The position numbers and the translations under genes were made by a program. This document shows, one piece after another, positions 43,977 to 52,054 of a DNA stretch of 64,000 bases. This stretch comes from Microbacterium dauci (GTDB lineage Bacteria > Actinomycetota > Actinomycetes > Actinomycetales > Microbacteriaceae): NCBI RefSeq assembly GCF_030065535.1, contig NZ_JASJND010000006.1:310001-374000 (forward strand), read 5' to 3'. Each line of letters begins with the position of its first letter. The stretch's first letter is position 1. The notes beneath the pieces were generated by a model. It was not told where the DNA came from. It did not search any database and was given only the letters and a program-made list of their open reading frames with translations.

Positions 43977-44851
43977 AACCGGTCGACGTGCACTCGGATG
44001 CCGCGGCCGTGGCATCCACCGTGGAACGCCTCGCCGTGCTGCTGCGGGCCGGGCTCGCGCCGGCGGCGGCGTGGGAGCACCTCGCGTCCGGCGGCGACGA
44101 GACGGCGGTGCTCGTGCGTGATGCCTGGGCGTCCGGTCGTCCCGTGGCGACGACCCTCGCCGAGCGTGGCGACGCGTGGCGGCGGATCGGTGCGGCATGG
44201 CACGTCGCGACGACGGTCGGCGCGCCGCTCGCCGACAGCCTCCGCGGGCTCGCCGAAGCCCTCCGCGACGCGCACCAGGCCCGTGACGACGTGCGGATCG
44301 CGCTCGCCGAGCCGCAGACCACGGCGCGCCTCATCGCCTGGTTGCCGCTCGTCGCGCTGGCGCTCGGCGGCGCGCTCGGGTTCGATCCCCTCCGCGCATT
44401 CACCCAGCCGATCGGAGTCGCGTTGCTCGTCGGCGGCATCCTCCTGATGTTCGCCACGCACCGGTGGACTCGCGCGCTCGTGCGGCGTGCCCAGCCCGAG
44501 CCGGGCATCCCGGGACTCGACGCCGAGGTTGTGGCGATCGCGCTGTCGGGCGGAGTGTCGATCCCGCGTGCCCTCGAGGTGGTCCAGGCCGCGGGCGAAG
44601 CGGCGCCCGACGCGGCCACGCTCGCCGTGCTCGACCTCTCGCGCACCGCCGGGGTGCCGGCGGTCGACCTGCTGCGAGCGGATGCCGCCTCCCGACGCCA
44701 GCGAGCCCGCACCGAGGGGCGCCTGCGTGCCGCCGCGCTCTCAGGGCGGCTGCTGCTCCCACTCGGGGTCTGCACGCTCCCCGCCTTCCTGCTGCTCGGC
44801 GTCGGTCCGATGCTGCTGTCGGTCCTCACGACGACGCCGCTGACGCTGTGA
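43973..44851 (+). CDS. tadB: TadB/TadC-like type II secretion F-domain protein
   Basis: A 292-residue membrane protein starting GTG 43973, overlapping tadA. It has three membrane segments visible: LIAWLPLVALALGGALGF with IGVALLVGGILLMF, and LPLGVCTLPAFLLLGVGPMLL at the end. Two repeats of the F-domain (LAVLLRAGLAPAAAWEHLA and VAIALSGGVSIPRALEVVQAA) suggest that TadB and TadC functions are fused in one chain. It is the pilus platform protein. Confidence 0.88.
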   Translation: MKPVDVHSDAAAVASTVERLAVLLRAGLAPAAAWEHLASGGDETAVLVRDAWASGRPVATTLAERGDAWRRIGAAWHVATTVGAPLADSLRGLAEALRDAHQARDDVRIALAEPQTTARLIAWLPLVALALGGALGFDPLRAFTQPIGVALLVGGILLMFATHRWTRALVRRAQPEPGIPGLDAEVVAIALSGGVSIPRALEVVQAAGEAAPDAATLAVLDLSRTAGVPAVDLLRADAASRRQRARTEGRLRAAALSGRLLLPLGVCTLPAFLLLGVGPMLLSVLTTTPLTL

Positions 44852-44888
44852 ACACGTGCCCATCCACCACCGAAGAAGAGGAGTCCCC

Positions 44889-45092
44889 ATGACCCAGCAC
44901 GACCTGCCGCCCCTGACCGCGAAACGAGCGGCATCGCTGTTCGCCGACGAGACGGGTGCGGCCACCGCCGAATATGCGATCGCCACAATGGCCGCCGTTG
45001 CGTTCGCCGGCCTCCTCGTCATCATCATGCGGTCCGACGAGGTCCGCGAGATCCTGACGGACCTCGTGCGTCGGGCGCTGACGGTCGCATGA
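44889..45092 (+). CDS. DUF4244 Flp-pilin-like protein
   Basis: A 67-residue protein starting ATG 44889 behind GAGGAG. The segment DETGAATAEYAIATMAAVAF has the class III prepilin layout: a cleavage site after Gly, Glu at the +5-like position, then a hydrophobic stretch. It is probably the structural pilin of this locus. No prepilin peptidase gene is present in the window. Its stop overlaps the next ATG (ATGA). Confidence 0.85.
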   Translation: MTQHDLPPLTAKRAASLFADETGAATAEYAIATMAAVAFAGLLVIIMRSDEVREILTDLVRRALTVA

Positions 45093-45433
45093 TCCGCGAC
45101 GAGCGGGGATCGGCCACGGCGGAGTTCGCCGTGGTCGTCCCCGCCGTCGTGGTCGTCATCGCGCTCGCCGTCGGCGCGCTCGGCGTGGGCGCGCAGCAGG
45201 TGCGGCTCGAGCAGGGTGCCGCGCAGGCGGCGCGGCTGGCGGCGCGCGGCGAGGATGCCTCCCGCGTGCGCGACGCGGTGCGCGTGCTCGCCGGCGACGC
45301 GACCACCGACGTTCGGGCCGACGGCGACTTCGTCTGCGTGGATGTCTCGGCAGCGGCGCGCATCGCGTTGCCGATCCCGCGGCTGCGTGCGTCGTCGTGT
45401 GCGCTCGACTCCTCCGTGGCAGGCGACGACTGA
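45089..45433 (+). CDS. TadE-like pseudopilin
   Basis: A 114-residue protein with GSATAEFAVVVPAVVVVIALAVGALG, the TadE N-terminus (a Glu followed by a hydrophobic helix), and an outside domain with QVRLEQGAAQAARLAARGED. Two cysteines (FVCVDV and SSCALD) may form a disulfide. It would be a minor pilin. Translationally coupled to both neighbours. Confidence 0.88.
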   Translation: MIRDERGSATAEFAVVVPAVVVVIALAVGALGVGAQQVRLEQGAAQAARLAARGEDASRVRDAVRVLAGDATTDVRADGDFVCVDVSAAARIALPIPRLRASSCALDSSVAGDD

Positions 45434-45756
45434 TGGCGGGGAGCGCCCTCGCGGTCGGGTCCGTCGCCGTCGTCGCGACCCTGCTCGTCGGGTTCGCGGG
45501 CGCGGGCGTAGCCGCCGCGACCTCGGCACGGGTGTCGGGGGCAGCGGATGCCGCAGCGCTCGCCGCCGCCGACACGGCATCGGGTCGCGTCGTCGGCGTC
45601 CCCTGCGAGCACGCGGCATCCGCTGCCCGACTCGGCGGTGCAGACCTCGCGTCCTGCGCGGTCGACGGCCTCGTCGCGACCGTCGAGGTCTCGGCCCCCT
45701 TCGGTGCCTTCACAGCGCGCGCCCGTGCTCGCGCCGGTCCGCCTCCGTCCGGGTGA
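45433..45756 (+). CDS. Rv3654c-family TadE-like secreted protein
   Basis: A 107-residue protein starting ATG 45433 (TGATG with the TadE gene). A hydrophobic N-terminus (GSVAVVATLLVGFAGAGVAAA) is followed by SGAADAAALAAADTASG, the Tad-like motif, and then two cysteines (VPCEH and ASCAVDG). In mycobacteria the corresponding last gene of the pilus set is Rv3654c. It is likely a pilus-associated minor subunit. It closes the five-gene operon. Confidence 0.85.
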   Translation: MAGSALAVGSVAVVATLLVGFAGAGVAAATSARVSGAADAAALAAADTASGRVVGVPCEHAASAARLGGADLASCAVDGLVATVEVSAPFGAFTARARARAGPPPSG

Positions 45757-45813
45757 CGTGCGACGGCGCGTCGCCACGTCGCGAACGGAGCGGAGCCGCC
45801 TCCCAGCCCACTC

Positions 45814-45841
45814 TTGACAAACCGGTGTGTATGGTGTGCAT
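45814..45841 (+). promoter_or_regulatory. topA promoter region with TTGACA and a 9-bp tandem repeat
   Basis: TTGACA (45814-45819) is a consensus -35 box. GGTGTGTAT (45824-45832) and GGTGTGCAT (45833-45841) follow in tandem and cover the expected -10 position. The repeat may be a regulator site, since topA is commonly supercoiling- and stress-controlled. Confidence 0.5.
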
Positions 45842-45858
45842 CGAAGAAAGGACGCCAC

Positions 45859-48525
45859 GTGGCACAGGGCAAGAAGCTCGTCATCGTCGAGTCGCCGACG
45901 AAGATGCGCTCGATCCAGGGGTACCTGGGTGACGGATACGAGGTGATGAGCTCGGTCGGGCACATCCGCGACCTCGCCGACAAGAAGGACATCCCCGCCG
46001 ATCTGAAGAAGACCTCGGTGGGCAAGTACTCGATCGACATCGAGAACGACTTCACTCCTCTCTATGTGGAGAGCGATCGCGGCAAGAAGACCGTCTCCGA
46101 GCTCAAGCGCGCCCTGAAGACCGCGGACGAACTCCTGCTCGCCACCGATGAAGACCGCGAAGGCGAAGCCATCGCGTGGCACCTGCTCGAGACGTTGAAG
46201 CCCAAGGTCCCCGTCAAGCGGATGGTCTTCCACGAGATCACGAAGGACGCCATCCAGGCGGCCGTCAAGAACACCCGCGAACTCGACCACGCACTGGTCG
46301 ACGCGCAGGAGACCCGCCGCATCCTCGACCGGCTCTACGGGTGGGACGTCTCCGACGTGACCCGCCGCAAGGTCGGCCAGGGCACGAGCGCCGGCCGCGT
46401 GCAGTCCGCCGCGACCCGCATGGTCGTCGAGCGCGAGCGCGAGCGCATGGCGTTCGTCTCGGCGTCGTACTGGGACGTGGATGCCGACGCGGTGAAGGGT
46501 GCCGATGCCTTCGGCATCCGCCTCACCCGCGTCGACGGCGCACCGCTCGCCCGCGGCACCGACTTCGACGACACCGGCGCACTGAAGAAGGCCGTCGTCG
46601 TCCTCAGCGAGACCGAGGCCCGCGAGCTGGCCGCCGCCCTCGAGGCATCGGGCACCGCGACCGTCACCGCCGTCGAGGCCAAGCCCGGCACGCGCAGCCC
46701 GAAGCCCCCGTTCACGACCTCGACCCTCCAGCAGGAGGCGGGTCGCAAGCTCTCGATGAGCGCCAAGCACGCCATGGGCGTCGCGCAGCGGCTCTACGAG
46801 AAGGGCTACATCACCTATATGCGTACCGACTCGACCGCACTGTCGGCGCAGGCGGTCACCGCGGCGCGCACCCAGGCCGTCGCGCTCTACGGCGACAAGG
46901 CGGTGCCGGCCAACCCGCGCAGTTACCGCAACAACGCGAAGAACGCGCAGGAGGCGCACGAGGCCATCCGCCCGTCCGGTGAGCACTTCCGCACGCCCAA
47001 GGAGGTCACCTCCGGGCTCGATCGCGACGAGGTGCGGCTCTACGAGCTCATCTGGAAGCGCACCGTCGCGAGCCAGATGGCCGACGCGAAGTACGAGACC
47101 ACGACGGTCACGATCGATGCAGATGCCGCGGGCAAGACGGCCACGTTCACCGCGTCGGGCACCGTGTACACCTTCAAGGGCTTCCTCGACGCGTACGAAG
47201 AGGGTCGCGACGAGAAGCGCGGCGACAACGATCGCGCCGACGACCAGTCGCTCCCGGCGCTCGCCGTCGGCGACGCGCTGACGCTGCGCGACATCGAGCC
47301 GAAGGGGCACAGCACCAGCCCGAAGCCCCGCTACACCGAGGCATCCCTCGTCAAAGCGCTCGAGGAGAAGGGCATCGGCCGCCCGTCGACGTTCGCGAGC
47401 ATCATCGACGTGATCCTCGACCGCGGCTACGTGTCGAAGCGCGGCCAGGCGCTCGTGCCGAGCTGGCTCGCGTTCAGCATCATCCGCCTGCTCGAGGGGC
47501 ACTTCGCCGACCTCGTCGACTACGATTTCACGGCGGCGCTCGAGGACGACCTCGACGCGATCGCCCGCGGCGAGCAGAACCGTGCCGCATGGCTCAAGGA
47601 GTTCTACTTCGGGTCGAAGGACCATGTGGGCCTTCGCAACATCGTCGACAACCTCGGCGACATCGATGCGCGCGAGATCAACTCGACGAAGATCGGCGAC
47701 GTGGCGGTGCTGCGATTCGGCCGGTACGGTCCGTACCTCGAGGTCCCGGGCGACGACCCCGAGACCCCGCGACGGTTGAACGTGCCCGACGACCTCGCCC
47801 CCGACGAGCTGACGCCCGAGAAGGCGCGCGAGCTCATCGAGGCGCCGATCGGCGGCGACCGCGTGCTCGGACAGAACCCCGACAACGGCCGCGACGTCGT
47901 CATCAAGGACGGCCGGTTCGGTCCGTACCTCGAAGAGGTGCTGCCCGAAGAGGAAGCCCCCGCCGAAGAGGTCAAGCCGAAGCGCGGCGCCAAGAAGGTC
48001 ACCCCGCCCAAGCCCAAGCGTGCCTCGCTCTTCAAGAGCATGTCGCCCGAGACGATCGACCTCGACACGGCGCTGAAGCTCCTCTCGCTGCCGCGCGAGG
48101 TCGGTGCCGACCCCGAGACGGGCACCGTCATCACGGCGCAGAACGGCCCGTACGGTCCCTACATCAAGAAGGGCACCGACTCGCGGAGCATCGCGAGTGA
48201 GGACATGATCTTCGACATCACGCTCGAGCAGGCGCTGGAGATCTACTCGCAGCCGAAGTACGCGAACCGTGCCGCGACCTCGCTCAAGGAATTCGAGGCA
48301 GACCCGGTCAGCGAGAAGCCGATCCGTATCAAGGACGGTCGCTTCGGGGCCTACGTCACCGACGGCACCACGAACGTCACGATCCCGCGCGGGCAGACGC
48401 CCGACGACATCACGTTCGAGATCGCCGTGCAGATGCTCGCCGACAAGCGTGCGAAGGGCCCCGCGCCCAAGCGCACCACGCGGCGCGCCACGACGACGCG
48501 CAAGGCGCCGGCGAAGAAGAAGTGA
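45859..48525 (+). CDS. topA: DNA topoisomerase I (type IA)
   Basis: An 888-residue enzyme starting GTG 45859 behind AAAGGA. The Toprim domain starts KKLVIVESPTKM and has TDEDREGEAIAWHL. The active tyrosine is in GYITYMRTDSTAL. The C-terminal part contains four copies of the actinobacterial repeat (FGRYGPYLEV, DGRFGPYLEEV, NGPYGPYIKKG, DGRFGAYVTDG) instead of zinc fingers, and ends in a Lys/Arg tail KAPAKKK. It relaxes negative supercoils and is essential. GTG of tmk overlaps its stop. Confidence 0.98.
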   Translation: MAQGKKLVIVESPTKMRSIQGYLGDGYEVMSSVGHIRDLADKKDIPADLKKTSVGKYSIDIENDFTPLYVESDRGKKTVSELKRALKTADELLLATDEDREGEAIAWHLLETLKPKVPVKRMVFHEITKDAIQAAVKNTRELDHALVDAQETRRILDRLYGWDVSDVTRRKVGQGTSAGRVQSAATRMVVERERERMAFVSASYWDVDADAVKGADAFGIRLTRVDGAPLARGTDFDDTGALKKAVVVLSETEARELAAALEASGTATVTAVEAKPGTRSPKPPFTTSTLQQEAGRKLSMSAKHAMGVAQRLYEKGYITYMRTDSTALSAQAVTAARTQAVALYGDKAVPANPRSYRNNAKNAQEAHEAIRPSGEHFRTPKEVTSGLDRDEVRLYELIWKRTVASQMADAKYETTTVTIDADAAGKTATFTASGTVYTFKGFLDAYEEGRDEKRGDNDRADDQSLPALAVGDALTLRDIEPKGHSTSPKPRYTEASLVKALEEKGIGRPSTFASIIDVILDRGYVSKRGQALVPSWLAFSIIRLLEGHFADLVDYDFTAALEDDLDAIARGEQNRAAWLKEFYFGSKDHVGLRNIVDNLGDIDAREINSTKIGDVAVLRFGRYGPYLEVPGDDPETPRRLNVPDDLAPDELTPEKARELIEAPIGGDRVLGQNPDNGRDVVIKDGRFGPYLEEVLPEEEAPAEEVKPKRGAKKVTPPKPKRASLFKSMSPETIDLDTALKLLSLPREVGADPETGTVITAQNGPYGPYIKKGTDSRSIASEDMIFDITLEQALEIYSQPKYANRAATSLKEFEADPVSEKPIRIKDGRFGAYVTDGTTNVTIPRGQTPDDITFEIAVQMLADKRAKGPAPKRTTRRATTTRKAPAKKK

Positions 48526-49145
48526 CGCGCGGCATCTGGGTCACGCTCGAGGGCGGCGACGGCTCGGGCAAGACCACGCAGGCGACCCTGCTCGAGCGTT
48601 GGCTCGCCGAGCAGGGCCGCACGGTCGTGCGCACCCGCGAACCCGGCGGCAGCGAGGTGGGTGTGCTGATCCGCGAGATCGTGCTGCACCACCGGGGCGA
48701 CATCGCCCCGCGCGCCGAGGCACTGCTGTACGCCGCCGACCGCGCGCACCATGTCGCGACCGTCGTGCGCCCGGCGCTCGCGCGCGGCGAGGTCGTCATC
48801 CAGGACCGCTACCTCGACTCGTCCGTCGCGTATCAGGGTGCCGGCCGCGTGCTCGACGGCGGCGAGATCCGCGACCTGTCGTTGTGGGCGACCGAGGGTG
48901 CGCTTCCCGATCTCACGGTGCTGCTCGACCTCGACCCATCGGTCGCGCGCGGTCGATTGGATGCCGCCGACAAGCCGTTCGACCGCCTCGAGGCCGAGAA
49001 GAGCGCGTTCCACGAACGCGTCCGCGCGGCGTTCCTCGCGCTCGCCGCAGCCGAGCCCGAACGGTTCCTCGTGCTCGACGCATCCCGGCCGGTCGATGAG
49101 CTCGCCGCCGCGATCCGCTCCCGCGTCGCCGACGCGCTGGAATGA
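48522..49145 (+). CDS. tmk: Thymidylate kinase
   Basis: A 207-residue enzyme. P-loop EGGDGSGKTTQ (10-20), the DR(Y/H) motif in VIQDRYLDSSVAYQG and the lid region RGRLDAADKPFDRLEAE are visible. It phosphorylates dTMP to dTDP. Start GTG 48522 overlaps the topA stop by four bases, so translation is coupled. The pair tmk-holB directly after topA is the usual actinobacterial order. Confidence 0.96.
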   Translation: MTRGIWVTLEGGDGSGKTTQATLLERWLAEQGRTVVRTREPGGSEVGVLIREIVLHHRGDIAPRAEALLYAADRAHHVATVVRPALARGEVVIQDRYLDSSVAYQGAGRVLDGGEIRDLSLWATEGALPDLTVLLDLDPSVARGRLDAADKPFDRLEAEKSAFHERVRAAFLALAAAEPERFLVLDASRPVDELAAAIRSRVADALE

Positions 49146-49162
49146 CCGTCCGGGGCACGCCG

Positions 49163-49168
49163 TAGGCT
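49163..49168 (+). promoter_or_regulatory. -10 hexamer TAGGCT upstream of holB
   Basis: TAGGCT is seven bases before ATG 49176, which allows a leaderless holB transcript in addition to read-through from topA-tmk. Confidence 0.45.
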
Positions 49169-49175
49169 GGTCGGC

Positions 49176-50330
49176 ATGACGATCGCCGCGCCCCAGGTCC
49201 TGCCGTGGGGCGACGTGTGGGGGCAGGACGAGGCGGTCGCACAGCTGCGGGGCGCGGCATCCGATCCGGGACAGCTCGCGCACGCGTGGCTCATCACCGG
49301 CCCGCCGGGGTCTGGTCGCTCGACGCTCGCGTACGCGTTCGCGGCGGCGCTGATCGCCGAGCCCGGCGACGAGGCGGCGATGCGCCAGGTGCTCGCCGGC
49401 ACCCACCCCGACCTGACCGCACTGCGCACCGAGGGCGTCATCATCTCGATCAAAGACGCCCGCGCCCTCGTCGAGCGGTCGTACTTCTCGCCGTCGCTGG
49501 GGCGCTACCGCGTCATGGTGATGGAGGACGCCGACCGCATGGTCGAGCGCACCAGCAACGTGTTGCTGAAAGCCCTCGAAGAGCCGCCTGAGCAGACCGT
49601 CTGGATCCTCTGCGCCCCGAGTGACGCCGACCTGCTGCCCACCATCCGATCGCGGGTGCGGATCCTGCGTCTGCGTGAACCCGAGGTGGCCGACGTCGCG
49701 CGCCTCATCGTGCAGCGCACCGGTGTGAGCGAGGCCGTGGCCGAGCAGTCCGCGCGCCTCGCGCAGCGCCACATCGGTATGGCGCAGCGCCTGGCGACGG
49801 ATGCCGCGTCGCGCGAGCGCCGTGAACAGACCTTGCGCGGGGTGCTCGGCGTCCGCGGGGTGGGGGACGCCGTCGAGGTGGCGGCCCGCATCGTGCAGCT
49901 CGCGACCGAGGATGCCAAGGCGCTCACCGCGAGCCGCGACGAGAGCGAGCGAGAGGCACTGCTGCGGACGCTCGGCGTGACGCCGGGCGGCGCCGTGCCG
50001 CCCGCGGTCCGCGGCCAGTTGAGCGCACTCGAAGACGACCAGAAGCGTCGGGCCACGCGGAGCCTGCGCGACGGCATCGATCGCGTGCTCACCGACGTCG
50101 AGTCGCTCTACCGCGACACGCTCATGCGGCAGTTCGGGCAGGAGACCGACCTCATCAACGTCGAACTGGCATCCGATGTCGAGGCGCTCGCCACGGCATG
50201 GACCCCGCAGCGCACGCTCACGGTGATCGACGCGATCGCGGTGACCCGCGAGAACCTGCAGCAGAACGCCGCACCGGCGCTCGCGCTCGAGTCCATGCTC
50301 ATCACGGTCGCGACCGGGAGGGCGATGTGA
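49176..50330 (+). CDS. holB: DNA polymerase III subunit delta prime
   Basis: A 384-residue clamp-loader subunit. The Walker A place reads GPPGSGRST with Arg for Lys, and Walker B is MVMEDADRM, typical of a non-hydrolysing delta prime. The zinc-binding cysteines present in E. coli HolB and in DnaX are missing: the region between ALIAEPGDEA and THPDLTAL has none. SRVRILRL stands in for the SRC motif. The C-terminal helical collar follows. Its stop overlaps the next GTG by four bases. Confidence 0.93.
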   Translation: MTIAAPQVLPWGDVWGQDEAVAQLRGAASDPGQLAHAWLITGPPGSGRSTLAYAFAAALIAEPGDEAAMRQVLAGTHPDLTALRTEGVIISIKDARALVERSYFSPSLGRYRVMVMEDADRMVERTSNVLLKALEEPPEQTVWILCAPSDADLLPTIRSRVRILRLREPEVADVARLIVQRTGVSEAVAEQSARLAQRHIGMAQRLATDAASRERREQTLRGVLGVRGVGDAVEVAARIVQLATEDAKALTASRDESEREALLRTLGVTPGGAVPPAVRGQLSALEDDQKRRATRSLRDGIDRVLTDVESLYRDTLMRQFGQETDLINVELASDVEALATAWTPQRTLTVIDAIAVTRENLQQNAAPALALESMLITVATGRAM

Positions 50331-51856
50331 AGCCGCTCCGCCTGCTCGGCTCGGTCGCTGCTGTGGCGGCGCTGGCCGCCGCGCTCCTCGGTTGCACGCC
50401 GAAGTCGCAGCCGGCACCCGACCGCGACCCGGTCACCGACGGCGTGCCAGCCGAGGTGGCCGACTACTACGGGCAGGACGTCGACTGGGAGCGGTGTGCC
50501 GGCGGCGGCGAGGGCACCTTCTACTGCGGCGACATCACCGCGCCCATCGACTGGTCCGATCCGGATGCCGGTGATCTCGAGCTCGCCGTGATCGTCCGGG
50601 TCGCGGCGGGGGAGTCGCGGGGCTCGCTGCTGGTGAACCCGGGCGGTCCGGGCGCCAGCGGCGTCGACCTGGTGCGGACCTCGGCGGCGTACGCGGTGGG
50701 GAACACCCTCCTCGACGAGTACGACGTCGTCGGGTTCGATCCGCGCGGCGTGGGCGACTCGACTGCGGTTCGCTGCCTGGATGCCGCGGACATGGACGCC
50801 TACCTGTTCGACGTCCCCGCGGCCGAGCGCGGGAGCGCCGAGTGGGAGGCCGAGCTCACCGCCCGCAACGAGGACTTCGCCGCCGCGTGCGAGGCGAACA
50901 GCGGTGGCATCCTGTCGCAGGTCACGACGGCGAACGCCGCCCGCGACATGGATCTGCTGCGCGGCGTGCTCGGTGACGAGCAACTGCACTATCTCGGGTA
51001 CTCCTACGGGGCGTACCTGGGCGCGATGTACGCCGAGCTCTTCCCGGAGCGGGTCGGCCGCGTCGTCCTCGACGGCGGCATCGATCCCTCGATCCCCGGG
51101 GCGCTCGTCGGCGCCCGGCAGGCGGTCGGCTTCGAGTCCGCACTGCGGGCCTACCTCGCCGCGTGCCTCGAGTCCCACGACGACTGCCCGTTCTCGGGCA
51201 CGGTCGACGACGCCGCGACCGCGCTCGCCGATGGCCTCGCCGCTGTGGACGCCGCGCCGATCGAGGCGACGGACGGCCGGGTGATGAACGCCGACGCGAT
51301 GGTGATGGGCATCATCACGGCGCTCTACGCCGAGGGGAACTGGCCGTATCTCACGACGGCGATCGCGTCAGCGCTCCAGGGGGATGCGGACCCGATCTTC
51401 ACGCTCGTCGACTCGTATTACAACCGCGCCGGCGACACGTACCTCGACAACTCGACTGAGGCGTTCTCGGCCTACAACTGCATGGACTACCCGGTCGATT
51501 CGCCGGAGGCCGTGGCCGACTCGGAGGCGCTGGTCGCCGAGCAGGCGCCGACGTTCGCCCCGTACTGGTCGGGCGTCGACCTCTGCGAGTCGTGGCCGTA
51601 CCCGCCGAGCGGGACACGCGACCGCATCACGGCCGAGGGTGCCGACCCGATCCTCCTGGTCGGCACGACGAACGATCCCGCCACGCCGTACGAGTGGTCC
51701 GTGGCGCTCGCCGACCAGCTGTCCTCCGGCGTCCTGCTCACCCGTGTGGGGGAGGGGCACCTCGGGTTCAACAAGGGCAACCTGTGCATCGACGAGGCGG
51801 TAGAGGCGTACTTCCTCGACGGGACCGTCCCGCCGTCGGATGTCACGTGCGAGTGA
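50327..51856 (+). CDS. Secreted lipoprotein alpha/beta hydrolase (tripeptidyl aminopeptidase type)
   Basis: A 509-residue protein starting GTG 50327 behind GGGAGG. A lipoprotein signal peptide ends in LLGC with Cys23. The catalytic serine lies in GYSYGAYLGAM, the oxyanion segment is LLVNPGGPGASG, Asp is in GTTNDPATPYEW, and the His in GEGHLGFNKG. The C-terminal TAP-like domain is present (Cys pair at CIDEA and DVTCE). Relatives such as Streptomyces SlpD/TAP remove tripeptides outside the cell. Coupled to holB although unrelated in function. Confidence 0.92.
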   Translation: MKPLRLLGSVAAVAALAAALLGCTPKSQPAPDRDPVTDGVPAEVADYYGQDVDWERCAGGGEGTFYCGDITAPIDWSDPDAGDLELAVIVRVAAGESRGSLLVNPGGPGASGVDLVRTSAAYAVGNTLLDEYDVVGFDPRGVGDSTAVRCLDAADMDAYLFDVPAAERGSAEWEAELTARNEDFAAACEANSGGILSQVTTANAARDMDLLRGVLGDEQLHYLGYSYGAYLGAMYAELFPERVGRVVLDGGIDPSIPGALVGARQAVGFESALRAYLAACLESHDDCPFSGTVDDAATALADGLAAVDAAPIEATDGRVMNADAMVMGIITALYAEGNWPYLTTAIASALQGDADPIFTLVDSYYNRAGDTYLDNSTEAFSAYNCMDYPVDSPEAVADSEALVAEQAPTFAPYWSGVDLCESWPYPPSGTRDRITAEGADPILLVGTTNDPATPYEWSVALADQLSSGVLLTRVGEGHLGFNKGNLCIDEAVEAYFLDGTVPPSDVTCE

Positions 51857-51926
51857 TCCCGCGGTTCGCGGCATCCGTTCGGCTCCTGTAGGATCGTTGA
51901 TCGTGCAACGCGCGAGCGGAGCGCAC

Positions 51927-51999
51927 GCCACCTTAGCTCAGACGGCAGAGCGATTCACTCGTAATGAATAGGTCAAGGGTTCGATTCCCTTAGGTGGCT
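51927..51999 (+). tRNA. tRNA-Thr (anticodon CGT)
   Basis: Acceptor GCCACCT (51927-51933) pairs with AGGTGGC (51992-51998), with T as discriminator. The anticodon stem ATTCA/TGAAT encloses CTCGTAA, giving CGT for ACG codons. The T arm is AGGGTTCGATTCCCT. No CCA encoded. Confidence 0.97.
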
Positions 52000-52004
52000 C
52001 CGCA

Positions 52005-52037
52005 GCGAAAGCCCCGTCTTCTGGCGGGGCTTTTCGC
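52005..52037 (+). terminator. Rho-independent terminator after tRNA-Thr
   Basis: AAAGCCCCG (52008-52016) pairs with CGGGGCTTT (52025-52033) over an eight-base loop, with outer GCG/CGC pairs and a T-run. It also lies just after the stop of the convergent phosphatase gene. Confidence 0.85.
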
Positions 52038-52054
52038 ATCGGATGCCGCGCGGG

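Noticed and set aside
48351..50417. 688-codon minus-strand frame opposite tmk and holB
   Set aside because: Shadow of the plus-strand codon bias; no motif and no ribosome site, while tmk and holB are clear.
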